Shown one piece after another: positions 47,401 through 55,682 of a DNA stretch of 64,000 nucleotides. Each line of letters begins with the position of its first letter. Position 1 is the stretch's first letter. The position numbers and the translations under genes were made by a program. The notes under the pieces are model-generated. The model saw nothing but the letters and a program-made list of their open reading frames with translations. It was not told the DNA's origin and made no database searches. The DNA comes from Thalassovita autumnalis (GTDB taxonomy: Bacteria; Pseudomonadota; Alphaproteobacteria; Rhodobacterales; Rhodobacteraceae): the NCBI RefSeq assembly GCF_001458255.1, contig NZ_CYSB01000047.1, positions 1-64,000 on the forward strand, read 5' to 3'.

Positions 47401-47456
47401 TACAATTCCGCCGAGGACGGGATTGAAAAACTGGATCACTAGGGAGGATTCCAACC

Positions 47457-49043
47457 ATGAAACGTTCGATCATGGTGGCGGCTTTGGCCGCTGCTACGGC
47501 TCTTTGCAGCCCTGCGATGGCGCAGGAACGCGGCGGCACTTTGAACTTTGCGCGTTATGACGGCTCACGTCTGATTGACCCGATCTATGCCGATCGCAAC
47601 CCCGATATCTGGATGGTGGGCAGCCTGTTTGACACGCTGCTGCGCCCGTCGGCCGATGGCAACTCGGTTGTCGCCGGTCTGGCCGAAAGCCACAGCGTGT
47701 CGGCAGACGGCAAAACCGTCACGCTGACGCTGCAGGACGGTCTGAAGTTTTCTGATGGCTCGGCGCTGACCGGCGACGATGTTGTCTTTTCACTGGACCG
47801 CGCGCGCAATGGTGACCTGAGCCCCTGGGCCGGTCTGCTGGGGTCAATCGAAACGGTGGCCGCAGAGGGCAACACGATTACTCTGGGCCTGAAGACCCCC
47901 GATCCGACGATCCTGTCGATGCTGTCGACCTTCAACACGGCGATTGTGTCCAAGGCGGCGTTTGACGCAGCGGCGGGGGCCACCGATCAGGAAAAATCGG
48001 CAGCGATCTTTGCGGCGACCTCGGCCGGTGTGGGCTCTGGCCCGTTCTACCTCTGTGGGTTTGAGCAGGGTGCGACGATGGATTTCTGCGCCAATGAGCA
48101 CTACTGGAAAATGGGCGCAGACGGCAAAGCACTGCCTTATCTGGAGAAGGTGCATTTCGAAATCATCCCCGATGATGCGACCCGTATCCTGAAGCTGCAG
48201 GCCGGCGAAGTGGATCTGGCCGAGTTCATTCCGTTCAGCCGTGTGGCTGAGCTGGATGCGGACCCGGCGGTCAATATGAACCTCTACCCGTCGACCCGGA
48301 TCATCTATTCGCCGATCAACACCCGTGACACCCGCGCTGATGGCTCTGCCAACCCGCTGGCGGATGCCAAGGTGCGTCAGGCGATCAACTACGCCACCAA
48401 CAAGGATGCGCTGATCGGTCTGGTATTGCAGGGCGCGGGCAAGCCGATGACCTCGCCCTTGATGGCGGCGGCAACCCCGCTGGCAACCGGTGAAGCCCCG
48501 CTTTATTCCTACGATCTGGACAAGGCCAAAGCGCTGATCGCTGAGGCAGGTGTGCCCGCCGGGACGGAGATCACCCTGACCACGCTGGCGGGTTCGGCTG
48601 ATGACGCCACCATCTTTGCTGCGCTTCAGCAGATGTGGGCGCCGCTGGGTCTGAACGTGAAGGTCGAGCAGGTCGATGGTGCAACCCGTGGCGCCAAGAA
48701 CCGTTCGGGTGAGTTTGACATCCACACCTATGGCTGGGTGAACGATGTAAACGACCCAAGCCAGGTTGCCGGTTGGCTGGGCTACCACCCGACCCGCAAG
48801 GCTGTAGGCACCGGTTGGAACAACCCCGAGTTCAACACCTTGTTCGAAGCCTCTTCGGTCGAGATTGATCCGGCCAAACGCGCTGAGCAATACGCCAAGA
48901 TGCAGGACATCTATGCCGAGGCTGCGCCGCTGCTGTTCATGTATGAGACGCCGTTTGCGGTTGCCGTGTCGACCAAGGTTGAAGGCTACGTACAGACCCC
49001 GCTGGGCAACAACATCTTCGAGGGGGCTTCGGTCAGCCGTTAG
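47457..49043 (+). CDS. Dipeptide-type ABC transporter substrate-binding protein (SBP family 5)
   Basis: 528 residues. The signal peptide ends LCSPAMA before QERGGTLNFA. Family 5 features follow: LFDTLLRPSADG, LQDGLKFSDGSALTGDDVVFSLDRA, and VRQAINYATNKDALIGLVLQG. It carries peptides or similar solutes in the periplasm for the permease-ATPase genes downstream. A MITE-like element begins one base before its TAG stop and separates it from the permease genes by 345 bases. GGGAGG lies before the ATG. Confidence 0.88.
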   Translation: MKRSIMVAALAAATALCSPAMAQERGGTLNFARYDGSRLIDPIYADRNPDIWMVGSLFDTLLRPSADGNSVVAGLAESHSVSADGKTVTLTLQDGLKFSDGSALTGDDVVFSLDRARNGDLSPWAGLLGSIETVAAEGNTITLGLKTPDPTILSMLSTFNTAIVSKAAFDAAAGATDQEKSAAIFAATSAGVGSGPFYLCGFEQGATMDFCANEHYWKMGADGKALPYLEKVHFEIIPDDATRILKLQAGEVDLAEFIPFSRVAELDADPAVNMNLYPSTRIIYSPINTRDTRADGSANPLADAKVRQAINYATNKDALIGLVLQGAGKPMTSPLMAAATPLATGEAPLYSYDLDKAKALIAEAGVPAGTEITLTTLAGSADDATIFAALQQMWAPLGLNVKVEQVDGATRGAKNRSGEFDIHTYGWVNDVNDPSQVAGWLGYHPTRKAVGTGWNNPEFNTLFEASSVEIDPAKRAEQYAKMQDIYAEAAPLLFMYETPFAVAVSTKVEGYVQTPLGNNIFEGASVSR

Positions 49044-49304
49044 GCTCAGAACACACTGATGTTCTAGCACCGGTTTGGCAGATTTTCGAACTGACTAGGA
49101 GCGTGCCTGCAGGAATAGACACCTATTTCAAAGGGATGTGACGCAGCTCAGTTCGAAAAACCGCCAAATCGCAGACGACAAAATCGCTGCATCTCAGTGG
49201 CGTGAGGCGCTTGAACATAGATCCACTATGTCCGGCGCACCTCAAACACCTGAGATTTTGCGATTTTGACGCCGGTGCTGAAAATCAGTGGGTCCTGAGC
49301 CTAA
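49040..49304. mobile_element. MITE-like palindromic element at the SBP stop codon
   Basis: 265 bases with terminal inverted repeats: left TTAGGCTCAGAACACACTGA, right (minus strand) TTAGGCTCAGGACCCACTGA; the similarity continues through AGCACCGG. An internal inverted pair (TTTTCGAACTGA around 49083-49094 and its complement around 49148-49160) adds a hairpin. There is no transposase frame. TA flanks both ends, as for a TA target duplication. Removing one TA and the element restores a CGT-TAA end, so insertion changed only the stop codon from TAA to TAG. A related end lies at 1-56. Confidence 0.7.
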
Positions 49305-49388
49305 GACCACCGAAGCAAATAAGGGCGTCGCCGGTCTTACTCCCTTTCCGGCGGCGCTTTATCAAATACCAAGGGAGCGGAGGCCAAG

Positions 49389-50330
49389 ATGGCCAGCATC
49401 CAATATATCCTGAAACGACTGGCGCTGATGGTCCCCACCTTTTTTCTGGTGATGGTGATCATCTTTCTGCTGGTGCGTTTCCTGCCGGGGGATCCGGCGA
49501 CTGCCATTGCAGGGGACCGCGCCAGTGACGCGGATCTGGCGGCCATCCGCGACCGTCTGGGCCTGAATGAACCGATGTGGGTGCAGTTCTGGCTGTTCCT
49601 GACCAACACGTTGCAGGGCGATCTGGGCCGCTCGATCCTGATGCGGACTGAGGTGGTCGATGTGATTTTTGACCGGCTGCCGACCACCGCCTTCCTGACG
49701 CTTTATGCGGTGGGCCTGTCGATTGCCATTGCCGGGCCGCTGGCCTTTGTGGCTGCGCTGAACCGGGGGCGCTGGCCGGACAACCTGATCCGCACGGTGT
49801 TTCAGGTCGGCCTGTCGATGCCGGTGTTTTACATCGGTCTGGTGCTTCTGACCTTTCTGGGGGCGCAGCTGCGCTGGTTCCCGGTGGGCGGTTACGGCGA
49901 AGGGTTCTGGTCGCATATGTACCACCTGTTCCTGCCTTCGGTGACTGTGGCGCTTTACACCTCGGCGATCATCATGCGGAACCTGCGGTCCGCCATTATC
50001 GAGGTGCTGGATGCTGAATATGTGCAATTTGCCCGCGCCAAGGGCCTGCCGGATCGGTTGATCCTGGGCCGCCATGTGCTGCGCAATGCGTTGATTTCCA
50101 CCGTGACGCTGCTGGGCCTGTCGATTGGCAACCTGATGAGCGGCACGCTGGTGACCGAAACGGTGTTTGCCGTGCCCGGTCTGGGCCGGTTGATGCTGGA
50201 GGCGATCTTTGCCCGCGACTACCCGTTGATCCAGGGGCTGACGCTGACCTTCGCGGTGCTGGTGTCGCTGGTGTTCCTGCTGACCGACCTGTTCCAAAGC
50301 TCGCTTGATCCAAGGATGCGTCTGTCATGA
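49389..50330 (+). CDS. Dipeptide-type ABC transporter permease (DppB type)
   Basis: 313 residues. FFLVMVIIFLLVRFLPGDPA at the N-terminus and LGLNEPMWVQFWLFLTNTLQ are typical of DppB/OppB; GTLVTETVFAVPGLGRLMLEA near the C-terminus. About six membrane segments. Its stop overlaps the next start (ATGA). The mobile element at 49040 lies upstream, so expression now depends on read-through or on a promoter in or after it. Confidence 0.92.
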   Translation: MASIQYILKRLALMVPTFFLVMVIIFLLVRFLPGDPATAIAGDRASDADLAAIRDRLGLNEPMWVQFWLFLTNTLQGDLGRSILMRTEVVDVIFDRLPTTAFLTLYAVGLSIAIAGPLAFVAALNRGRWPDNLIRTVFQVGLSMPVFYIGLVLLTFLGAQLRWFPVGGYGEGFWSHMYHLFLPSVTVALYTSAIIMRNLRSAIIEVLDAEYVQFARAKGLPDRLILGRHVLRNALISTVTLLGLSIGNLMSGTLVTETVFAVPGLGRLMLEAIFARDYPLIQGLTLTFAVLVSLVFLLTDLFQSSLDPRMRLS

Positions 50331-51193
50331 GTGAAGTGACTGTAAACACCACCTCCAATGCGCCGAAACGGATGACCCGTGCACGGCTGGCGCTGGCCAA
50401 GCCGGGGTTCCTGCTGGGCTGTGCGATCATCGGGATCTCAACGCTGCTGGCGCTGTTCCCGCAGGTTTTTGCGCCTTATGATCCGAACTTCATTGACTAT
50501 CTGGCGGTGCGCCAACCGCCCAGCTGGGCCCATCCTTTTGGCACTGACAGCCTGGGGCGCGATGCCTTCAGCCGGGTGATCCATGCCTATTCCGTCAACA
50601 TGCAGATGGCGGTGCTGGCAACGGTTTTTGCCCTGGTGATCGGCGTCGTTGTGGGCGCGTTGGTGGGCTACTATCGCGGCATTGCCGATATGATCTTTGG
50701 CCGGGTGGTGGATGCGGTCATCACCTTCCCCTTCCTTGTGCTGGTGATCGCGGTGGTCGCGGTTCTGGGGCCGGGGCTGATCAACATGTATATCGCCATC
50801 ACCATGGTGGGCTGGGTCTATTACGCCCGTCTAATGCGGGCCGAGGTCATCGCCCAGATGGGCAATGACTATGCGGCGGCCGGGTTGGTGATGGGCTATA
50901 GCGACCGGCGGATCATCTTTCGCCACCTGCTGCCCAATGCCATCACCCCGGTGGTGATCTACTGGATGACCGATATGGCGCTGGCGATCCTGCTGGGATC
51001 TTCGCTGGGCTATCTGGGCCTTGGCGCGCAGCCGCCGCAGGCCGAATGGGGCGTGTTGATCGCCGAGGGGCGCAACTTCATCACCACCGCCTGGTGGCTG
51101 TCGCTGATGCCGGGCATCGCGATTGTGCTGACCGGCCTGGGCTTTTCGCTGATCGGCGATGGTCTGGCTGATCTGTTGCGGCCACGCGGGTGA
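50327..51193 (+). CDS. Dipeptide-type ABC transporter permease (DppC type)
   Basis: 288 residues. HPFGTDSLGRDAFSRVIHA is the DppC/OppC signature; the EAA loop lies around VIAQMGNDYAAAGLVMGYSD. Forms the membrane channel with the preceding subunit. Confidence 0.92.
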   Translation: MSEVTVNTTSNAPKRMTRARLALAKPGFLLGCAIIGISTLLALFPQVFAPYDPNFIDYLAVRQPPSWAHPFGTDSLGRDAFSRVIHAYSVNMQMAVLATVFALVIGVVVGALVGYYRGIADMIFGRVVDAVITFPFLVLVIAVVAVLGPGLINMYIAITMVGWVYYARLMRAEVIAQMGNDYAAAGLVMGYSDRRIIFRHLLPNAITPVVIYWMTDMALAILLGSSLGYLGLGAQPPQAEWGVLIAEGRNFITTAWWLSLMPGIAIVLTGLGFSLIGDGLADLLRPRG

Positions 51194-51203
51194 GGAGAGG
51201 ACA

Positions 51204-52244
51204 ATGAACAATCCAATTCTTGAGGTGCAGGGGCTCTCAACCACGTTTCACCGTGGCGGCGTGACCCTGCCGGCCCTGCGCGATGTTTCGTTCAACGTCG
51301 GCAAGGGGGAAGTGCTGGGCCTGGTGGGCGAAAGCGGATCGGGCAAATCGGTCACCCTGCGCTCGGTTCTGGGTCTGGCGCGCCGCTATGGTGAGGTGAC
51401 AGGCCAAGTGCGCTGGCAGGGCCAAGACCTGACCGGGCTGAGCGAACGGGAGATGCGCCACATTCGCGGCCGGGAGATCGCGATGATCTTTCAGGAGCCG
51501 ATGACCTCACTCAATCCGCTGCTGACCGTTGGGCGGCAGCTGACCGAAACGCTGAAAGCACATACCGATCTGAACCGCCGCGCCCGCAAGGACCGGGCGA
51601 TTGAGATGCTGGATCTGGTGGGCATTCCCGCCGCCGCTTCGCGGCTGAGTGACTATCCGCATCAGTTTTCCGGTGGCATGCGGCAGCGGGTGATGATCGC
51701 CATTGCGCTGGCCGTGGGGCCGCAGCTGCTGTTGGCGGATGAGCCGACAACCGCGCTGGATGTGACCATTCAGGCGCAGATCCTCGATCTGATCCTGAAG
51801 CTGTCACAGGATATGGATATGGGGGTCATCCTAGTGACCCATGATCTGGGAGTGGTGGCGCAGACCTGTGACCGGGTGGCGGTGATGTATGCTGGCCGGA
51901 TTGTAGAGCAGGGGGCGGTGCGGCAGGTGCTGAAAGGCCCGCGCCATCCCTATACCGTTGGCTTGATGCAATCGGTGCCCGAAGGCGTGGCCCCGCGCAC
52001 CCAGCTTTATTCTGTACCGGGCACGCCGCCGTCCCTTGCGGCGTTGCCTCAGGGATGTGCCTTTGCGCCGCGCTGCGCCTTTGTGAGTGGGCCCTGCGCG
52101 GCGCAGCGACCGGAGTTGGAAAGCGTTGGGGAAGGTCGCGAACTGGCCTGTTTCCATCCGGTTGAGGCTTTGGATGGGGTCGCGTCCAAAGCCGGGGCAC
52201 ATCCCGCCAGTTCCCCCCATATGACAGAGGAGAGCGCGGCATGA
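51204..52244 (+). CDS. Dipeptide-type ABC transporter ATP-binding protein (DppD type)
   Basis: 346 residues from ATG 51204, preceded by AGGAGAGG. Walker A GESGSGKS, signature [12 protein letters not shown], Walker [13 protein letters not shown]. The C-terminal oligopeptide-transporter extension has CAFAPRCAF with clustered cysteines. Ends in an ATGA overlap with the next gene. Confidence 0.92.
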   Translation: MNNPILEVQGLSTTFHRGGVTLPALRDVSFNVGKGEVLGLVGESGSGKSVTLRSVLGLARRYGEVTGQVRWQGQDLTGLSEREMRHIRGREIAMIFQEPMTSLNPLLTVGRQLTETLKAHTDLNRRARKDRAIEMLDLVGIPAAASRLSDYPHQFSGGMRQRVMIAIALAVGPQLLLADEPTTALDVTIQAQILDLILKLSQDMDMGVILVTHDLGVVAQTCDRVAVMYAGRIVEQGAVRQVLKGPRHPYTVGLMQSVPEGVAPRTQLYSVPGTPPSLAALPQGCAFAPRCAFVSGPCAAQRPELESVGEGRELACFHPVEALDGVASKAGAHPASSPHMTEESAA

Positions 52245-53239
52245 GTGAGACCGTTCTTGAGGTCGACAATGTCACCCTGGCCTTCCCAATCTCACGCAGC
52301 CTGATGGATGTGGTGCACCGCCGTCCGGGCAAGGTTGTGCGGGCGCTCAATGGCGTGTCGCTGGCCCTGCAGCGCGGCGAAACACTGGGCGTTGTGGGCG
52401 AATCCGGCTGTGGCAAATCCACCTTGGCACGCAGCATCGTGCGGCTGTATCCGCCCACCTCGGGCCATGTGCGCCATCACGGGCAGGATGTCTTTGGCGG
52501 CGAGGCCAAGAAAGACCGCGACTACAATCGCCGGGTTCAGATGATGTTTCAGGATCCGTTCTCCTCGCTCAACCCGCGGATGACGACGGGCCAGATCCTG
52601 TCCGAGGCCTTGCGGGTGCATGAGATGCGGCCCGAGGCGGAGATCCCGGCGCGGGTGGCGGAGCTGCTGGATCTGGTGCGGCTGCCGCAGGACGCGGCCG
52701 AAAAACTGCCGCATGAGTTTTCCGGTGGTCAGCGTCAGCGGATCGCCATTGCCCGTGCCCTGGCGGTGGAGCCTGAGGTGCTGATTGCGGATGAGCTGGT
52801 TTCAGCACTGGATGTTTCGGTTCAGGCGCAGGTGGTGAACCTGCTGCTGGAACTGCAGGACCGGCTGGGCCTGACCATCCTGTTTGTCGCCCATGACCTG
52901 CGGCTGGTGCGCCATGTCTCCAACAGGGTGGCAGTGATTTATCTGGGCCGGATCGTCGAGATCGGCGACAGTGAAACGCTGTTTTCCAATCCCAGCCATC
53001 CCTATTCGCAGGCGCTTCTGTCTGCTGCACCCTCGCTGGATCCCGATGACAAAGGACAGGCGCAGCACCTGAGTGGGGAGTTGCCCTCGCCGCTGAATGT
53101 GCCGCCGGGCTGTGCCTTCCACCAGCGCTGCCGTTTTGCCTCAGCGCGCTGCAAATCCGATATCCCGACACTGCGTAGCCTGCCCAACCGGGGTGAGGTT
53201 GCCTGTCACCATGCCGAAGAGATTTCTGAGAATGCCTGA
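52241..53239 (+). CDS. Dipeptide-type ABC transporter ATP-binding protein (DppF type)
   Basis: 332 residues. Walker A GESGCGKST, signature EFSGGQRQRIAIARAL, Walker B VLIADELVSALD; the C-terminal CAFHQRCRFASARC is the usual DppF cysteine cluster. Its end overlaps the start of the aminopeptidase gene by 8 bases, so the peptidase is part of the transport operon. Confidence 0.92.
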   Translation: MSETVLEVDNVTLAFPISRSLMDVVHRRPGKVVRALNGVSLALQRGETLGVVGESGCGKSTLARSIVRLYPPTSGHVRHHGQDVFGGEAKKDRDYNRRVQMMFQDPFSSLNPRMTTGQILSEALRVHEMRPEAEIPARVAELLDLVRLPQDAAEKLPHEFSGGQRQRIAIARALAVEPEVLIADELVSALDVSVQAQVVNLLLELQDRLGLTILFVAHDLRLVRHVSNRVAVIYLGRIVEIGDSETLFSNPSHPYSQALLSAAPSLDPDDKGQAQHLSGELPSPLNVPPGCAFHQRCRFASARCKSDIPTLRSLPNRGEVACHHAEEISENA

Positions 53240-55055
53240 CACTCATACCCCCCAAACAACCGCAGTCAATCGGGCCACCGTGATTGCCGATCTGCGCGCT
53301 GAACTGGCGCGTCAGGGGCTGGATGCCTTTCTGCTGCCGCGGTTTGATGCCTATCAGGGTGAATATATCGCCCCCCATGATGAGCGCTTGGCCCATGTGA
53401 CCGGGTTCACCGGATCAGCGGGCATGGCCATCGTCACCCGCGATATCGTCGCGGTTTTTGTGGATGGCCGCTACACGGTGCAGCTGGGCAACCAATCGCC
53501 CGGGCCGCTGTTTTCGCATCACCATATCTTTGATGAACCGCCCGAGGACTGGCTGGCGCGCCATGCGGGGGAGGGTTGGATTATCGGCTTTGATCCGATG
53601 CATTATCCGCCCGCCTGGTTTGATCGTTTCGCGGGGGGCGCCCGTCTGGCCGGGGCGCGGTTGCAGGCCGTGGCGCAGAACCCGGTGGATCAGATCTGGG
53701 CCGATCAGCCTGCGCCGCCGATGGGGCGGGTGACCGAGATGCCGCTGCAGTATGCGGGCAAATCAACCTTGGACAAATGCAGCGATCTGACCGGCGCGAT
53801 GGCGGCTGAGGATCTGGCGCTGCATGTGGAAACCCAGCCTGACAACATTGCCTGGTTCCTGAATGTGCGGGGCGATGATGTGGCGTTTAACCCAATGCCG
53901 CAAAGCTTCATGCTGATCGGCGCTGATGGGGCCATTCACTGGTTTGTGGCGGCGGCGAAATTGGCGGGTGAGGTGGCGTTCAACCTGCCGGACAGTGTGC
54001 GGGTGCATCCCCCTGAAGCGTTTCTGCCCACCCTGTCTGACATGGTCAGCGCCGGGCAGGGGGTGTCGATCGATCCGGATTTCTCACCCGTTGCGGTGCG
54101 TTTGGCGCTGGAGGAGATCGGCGCGCGCATTGTCGAACGGCGTTCCGCCCTGACCCTGACGAAAGCGCAGAAAAACCAGACCGAGCTGGAAGGCCTGCGC
54201 GCCTGCCACATTGAAGATGGTGTGGCCTGGGTGGAGTTTTCAGCCTGGCTGGCGGCAGAGGTTCCGGCGCGCGCGGCGGCGGGCAACCCGCTGCATGAAC
54301 GGGAGGCGGAACAGAAGATGCTGGCGCTGCGGCAGGCGCGGGCGGGGTTCATCAGCGAGTCGTTCAATTCGATCTCAGCCGCATGGGGCAATGCCGCCAT
54401 GTGCCACTACGCCACCACCGAAGAGATGAGCGCGCCGATCCTGCCGGAAAACCCCTATCTGCTGGACAGCGGCGGCCAGTATGACACCGGCACCACGGAT
54501 GCCACACGGTCGTTCAGTTTTGGCCAGCCCCGGCCCGAAGGCTATGACGTGGCCTATACGGCGGTGTTCAAAGCTTTCTATGCGCTGTCGACCTTGCGTT
54601 TCCCGCGGGGCACCCAGGGCCATCATATCGATGCGATCTGCCGCCGGCCTTTGTGGGATCTGGGGCTGGATTATGACCACGGCACCGGCCACGGGATCGG
54701 TCATCGCCTGTCGGTGCATGAACATCCGCAGCGTATTGGCAAACCCTACAACCCGGTTGATCTGGTGCCGGGCATGGTGATGTCGATTGAGCCGGGCCAT
54801 TACGTGGCAGACCATTACGGCATTCGCATTGAAAACCTCTATGCGATTGTTGAGGCGGCTGATGGGTTCCTTGAGTTTCAGAACATGACCTATGCGCCGA
54901 TCCAGACCGATATGCTGATCACCGCGCATCTGAGTGAGGAAGAGCTGAGCTGGCTCAACGCCTATCACGCGGAGGTTCTGCGCAGGCTTTCACCCTTGCT
55001 GAGCGATCAGGCGCGGGCCTGGGCTGAGGTGGCGATGGCACCGGTCAGCCGGTAA
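53232..55055 (+). CDS. pepP: Xaa-Pro aminopeptidase (aminopeptidase P, M24B)
   Basis: 607 residues from ATG 53232, the long three-domain type. Two creatinase-like N-terminal domains (LDAFLLPRFDAYQGEYIAPH; DGRYTVQLG) precede the pita-bread catalytic domain with its five metal ligands: Asp in LDSGGQYDTGTTDATRSF (two), His in HGTGHGIGHRLSVHE, and Glu in SIEPGHY and RIENLYA. It removes an N-terminal residue before proline. The start overlaps dppF by 8 bases. With the hydroxyproline genes upstream it suggests use of proline-rich peptides such as collagen fragments. Confidence 0.92.
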   Translation: MPDTHTPQTTAVNRATVIADLRAELARQGLDAFLLPRFDAYQGEYIAPHDERLAHVTGFTGSAGMAIVTRDIVAVFVDGRYTVQLGNQSPGPLFSHHHIFDEPPEDWLARHAGEGWIIGFDPMHYPPAWFDRFAGGARLAGARLQAVAQNPVDQIWADQPAPPMGRVTEMPLQYAGKSTLDKCSDLTGAMAAEDLALHVETQPDNIAWFLNVRGDDVAFNPMPQSFMLIGADGAIHWFVAAAKLAGEVAFNLPDSVRVHPPEAFLPTLSDMVSAGQGVSIDPDFSPVAVRLALEEIGARIVERRSALTLTKAQKNQTELEGLRACHIEDGVAWVEFSAWLAAEVPARAAAGNPLHEREAEQKMLALRQARAGFISESFNSISAAWGNAAMCHYATTEEMSAPILPENPYLLDSGGQYDTGTTDATRSFSFGQPRPEGYDVAYTAVFKAFYALSTLRFPRGTQGHHIDAICRRPLWDLGLDYDHGTGHGIGHRLSVHEHPQRIGKPYNPVDLVPGMVMSIEPGHYVADHYGIRIENLYAIVEAADGFLEFQNMTYAPIQTDMLITAHLSEEELSWLNAYHAEVLRRLSPLLSDQARAWAEVAMAPVSR

Positions 55056-55104
55056 CCAGAGGCCCCGTCCGGTCTGGGCGGGGTGTGATCTTGGCAAAGG
55101 GGCA

Positions 55105-55629
55105 TCAAAGCGCCGCGATCTGTTTTTCCACTGTGGTGAGGGTCTCGGCCGCGGTGCAGCGCAGGGTGACACTGCGGCCTTGCCAGAACTCGACCGCGAT
55201 GCCCAGATCAGGGCAGAGGATCACCAAACCGCCGGGGCCGCCGGGCTGGATGGTGATGCCATCCGCCGCCTCCAGCCACAGCAGCGGGGGCAGGTTTGGC
55301 CATGTGACCGGCTGCCAGAAAGGGGGCCCATCCGTGCCGCCGCGCAGATCTGTGGTGGGAAATCTTGCGGCGTCAAAGGCCTGTAGCCAGGCCTGCTGAT
55401 CGCCGCCGATCACAGGGAACAGCGCCAGCAGTTCCGTGCTGCCACGACAGGCCAAGGTCAGCAGGGTCAGCATCCGGTCATGGGCACTGAGGAAATGCTG
55501 CAAGGGTTTGGCGTGCCGGTCGCTGCCTTGGTCCAGATCCAGCGTCAGGCTGTGCGGCAGGGCGGTGGCCAGATCACGGTAATTGGTGACGCCAAAGGCG
55601 TTTTGCAGATGATCTGACAAGCTGACCAT
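55105..55629 (-). CDS. Hypothetical protein downstream of the hybrid kinase
   Basis: 174 residues that I do not recognise. Leucine-rich and soluble, without signal peptide or membrane segment. A WLEAADGITIQPGGPGG stretch sits in the C-terminal half. It is on the same strand as, and 53 bases behind, the hybrid histidine kinase, so it is probably co-transcribed and may work in the same signalling route. The stop lies 50 bases from the convergent pepP stop. Confidence 0.55.
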   Translation of the reverse strand: MVSLSDHLQNAFGVTNYRDLATALPHSLTLDLDQGSDRHAKPLQHFLSAHDRMLTLLTLACRGSTELLALFPVIGGDQQAWLQAFDAARFPTTDLRGGTDGPPFWQPVTWPNLPPLLWLEAADGITIQPGGPGGLVILCPDLGIAVEFWQGRSVTLRCTAAETLTTVEKQIAAL

Positions 55630-55682
55630 GGGGGACCCTGTTTCCTAGCGTTCGCCGCAGAGTGTCACAGGCTGCGGGCAAG

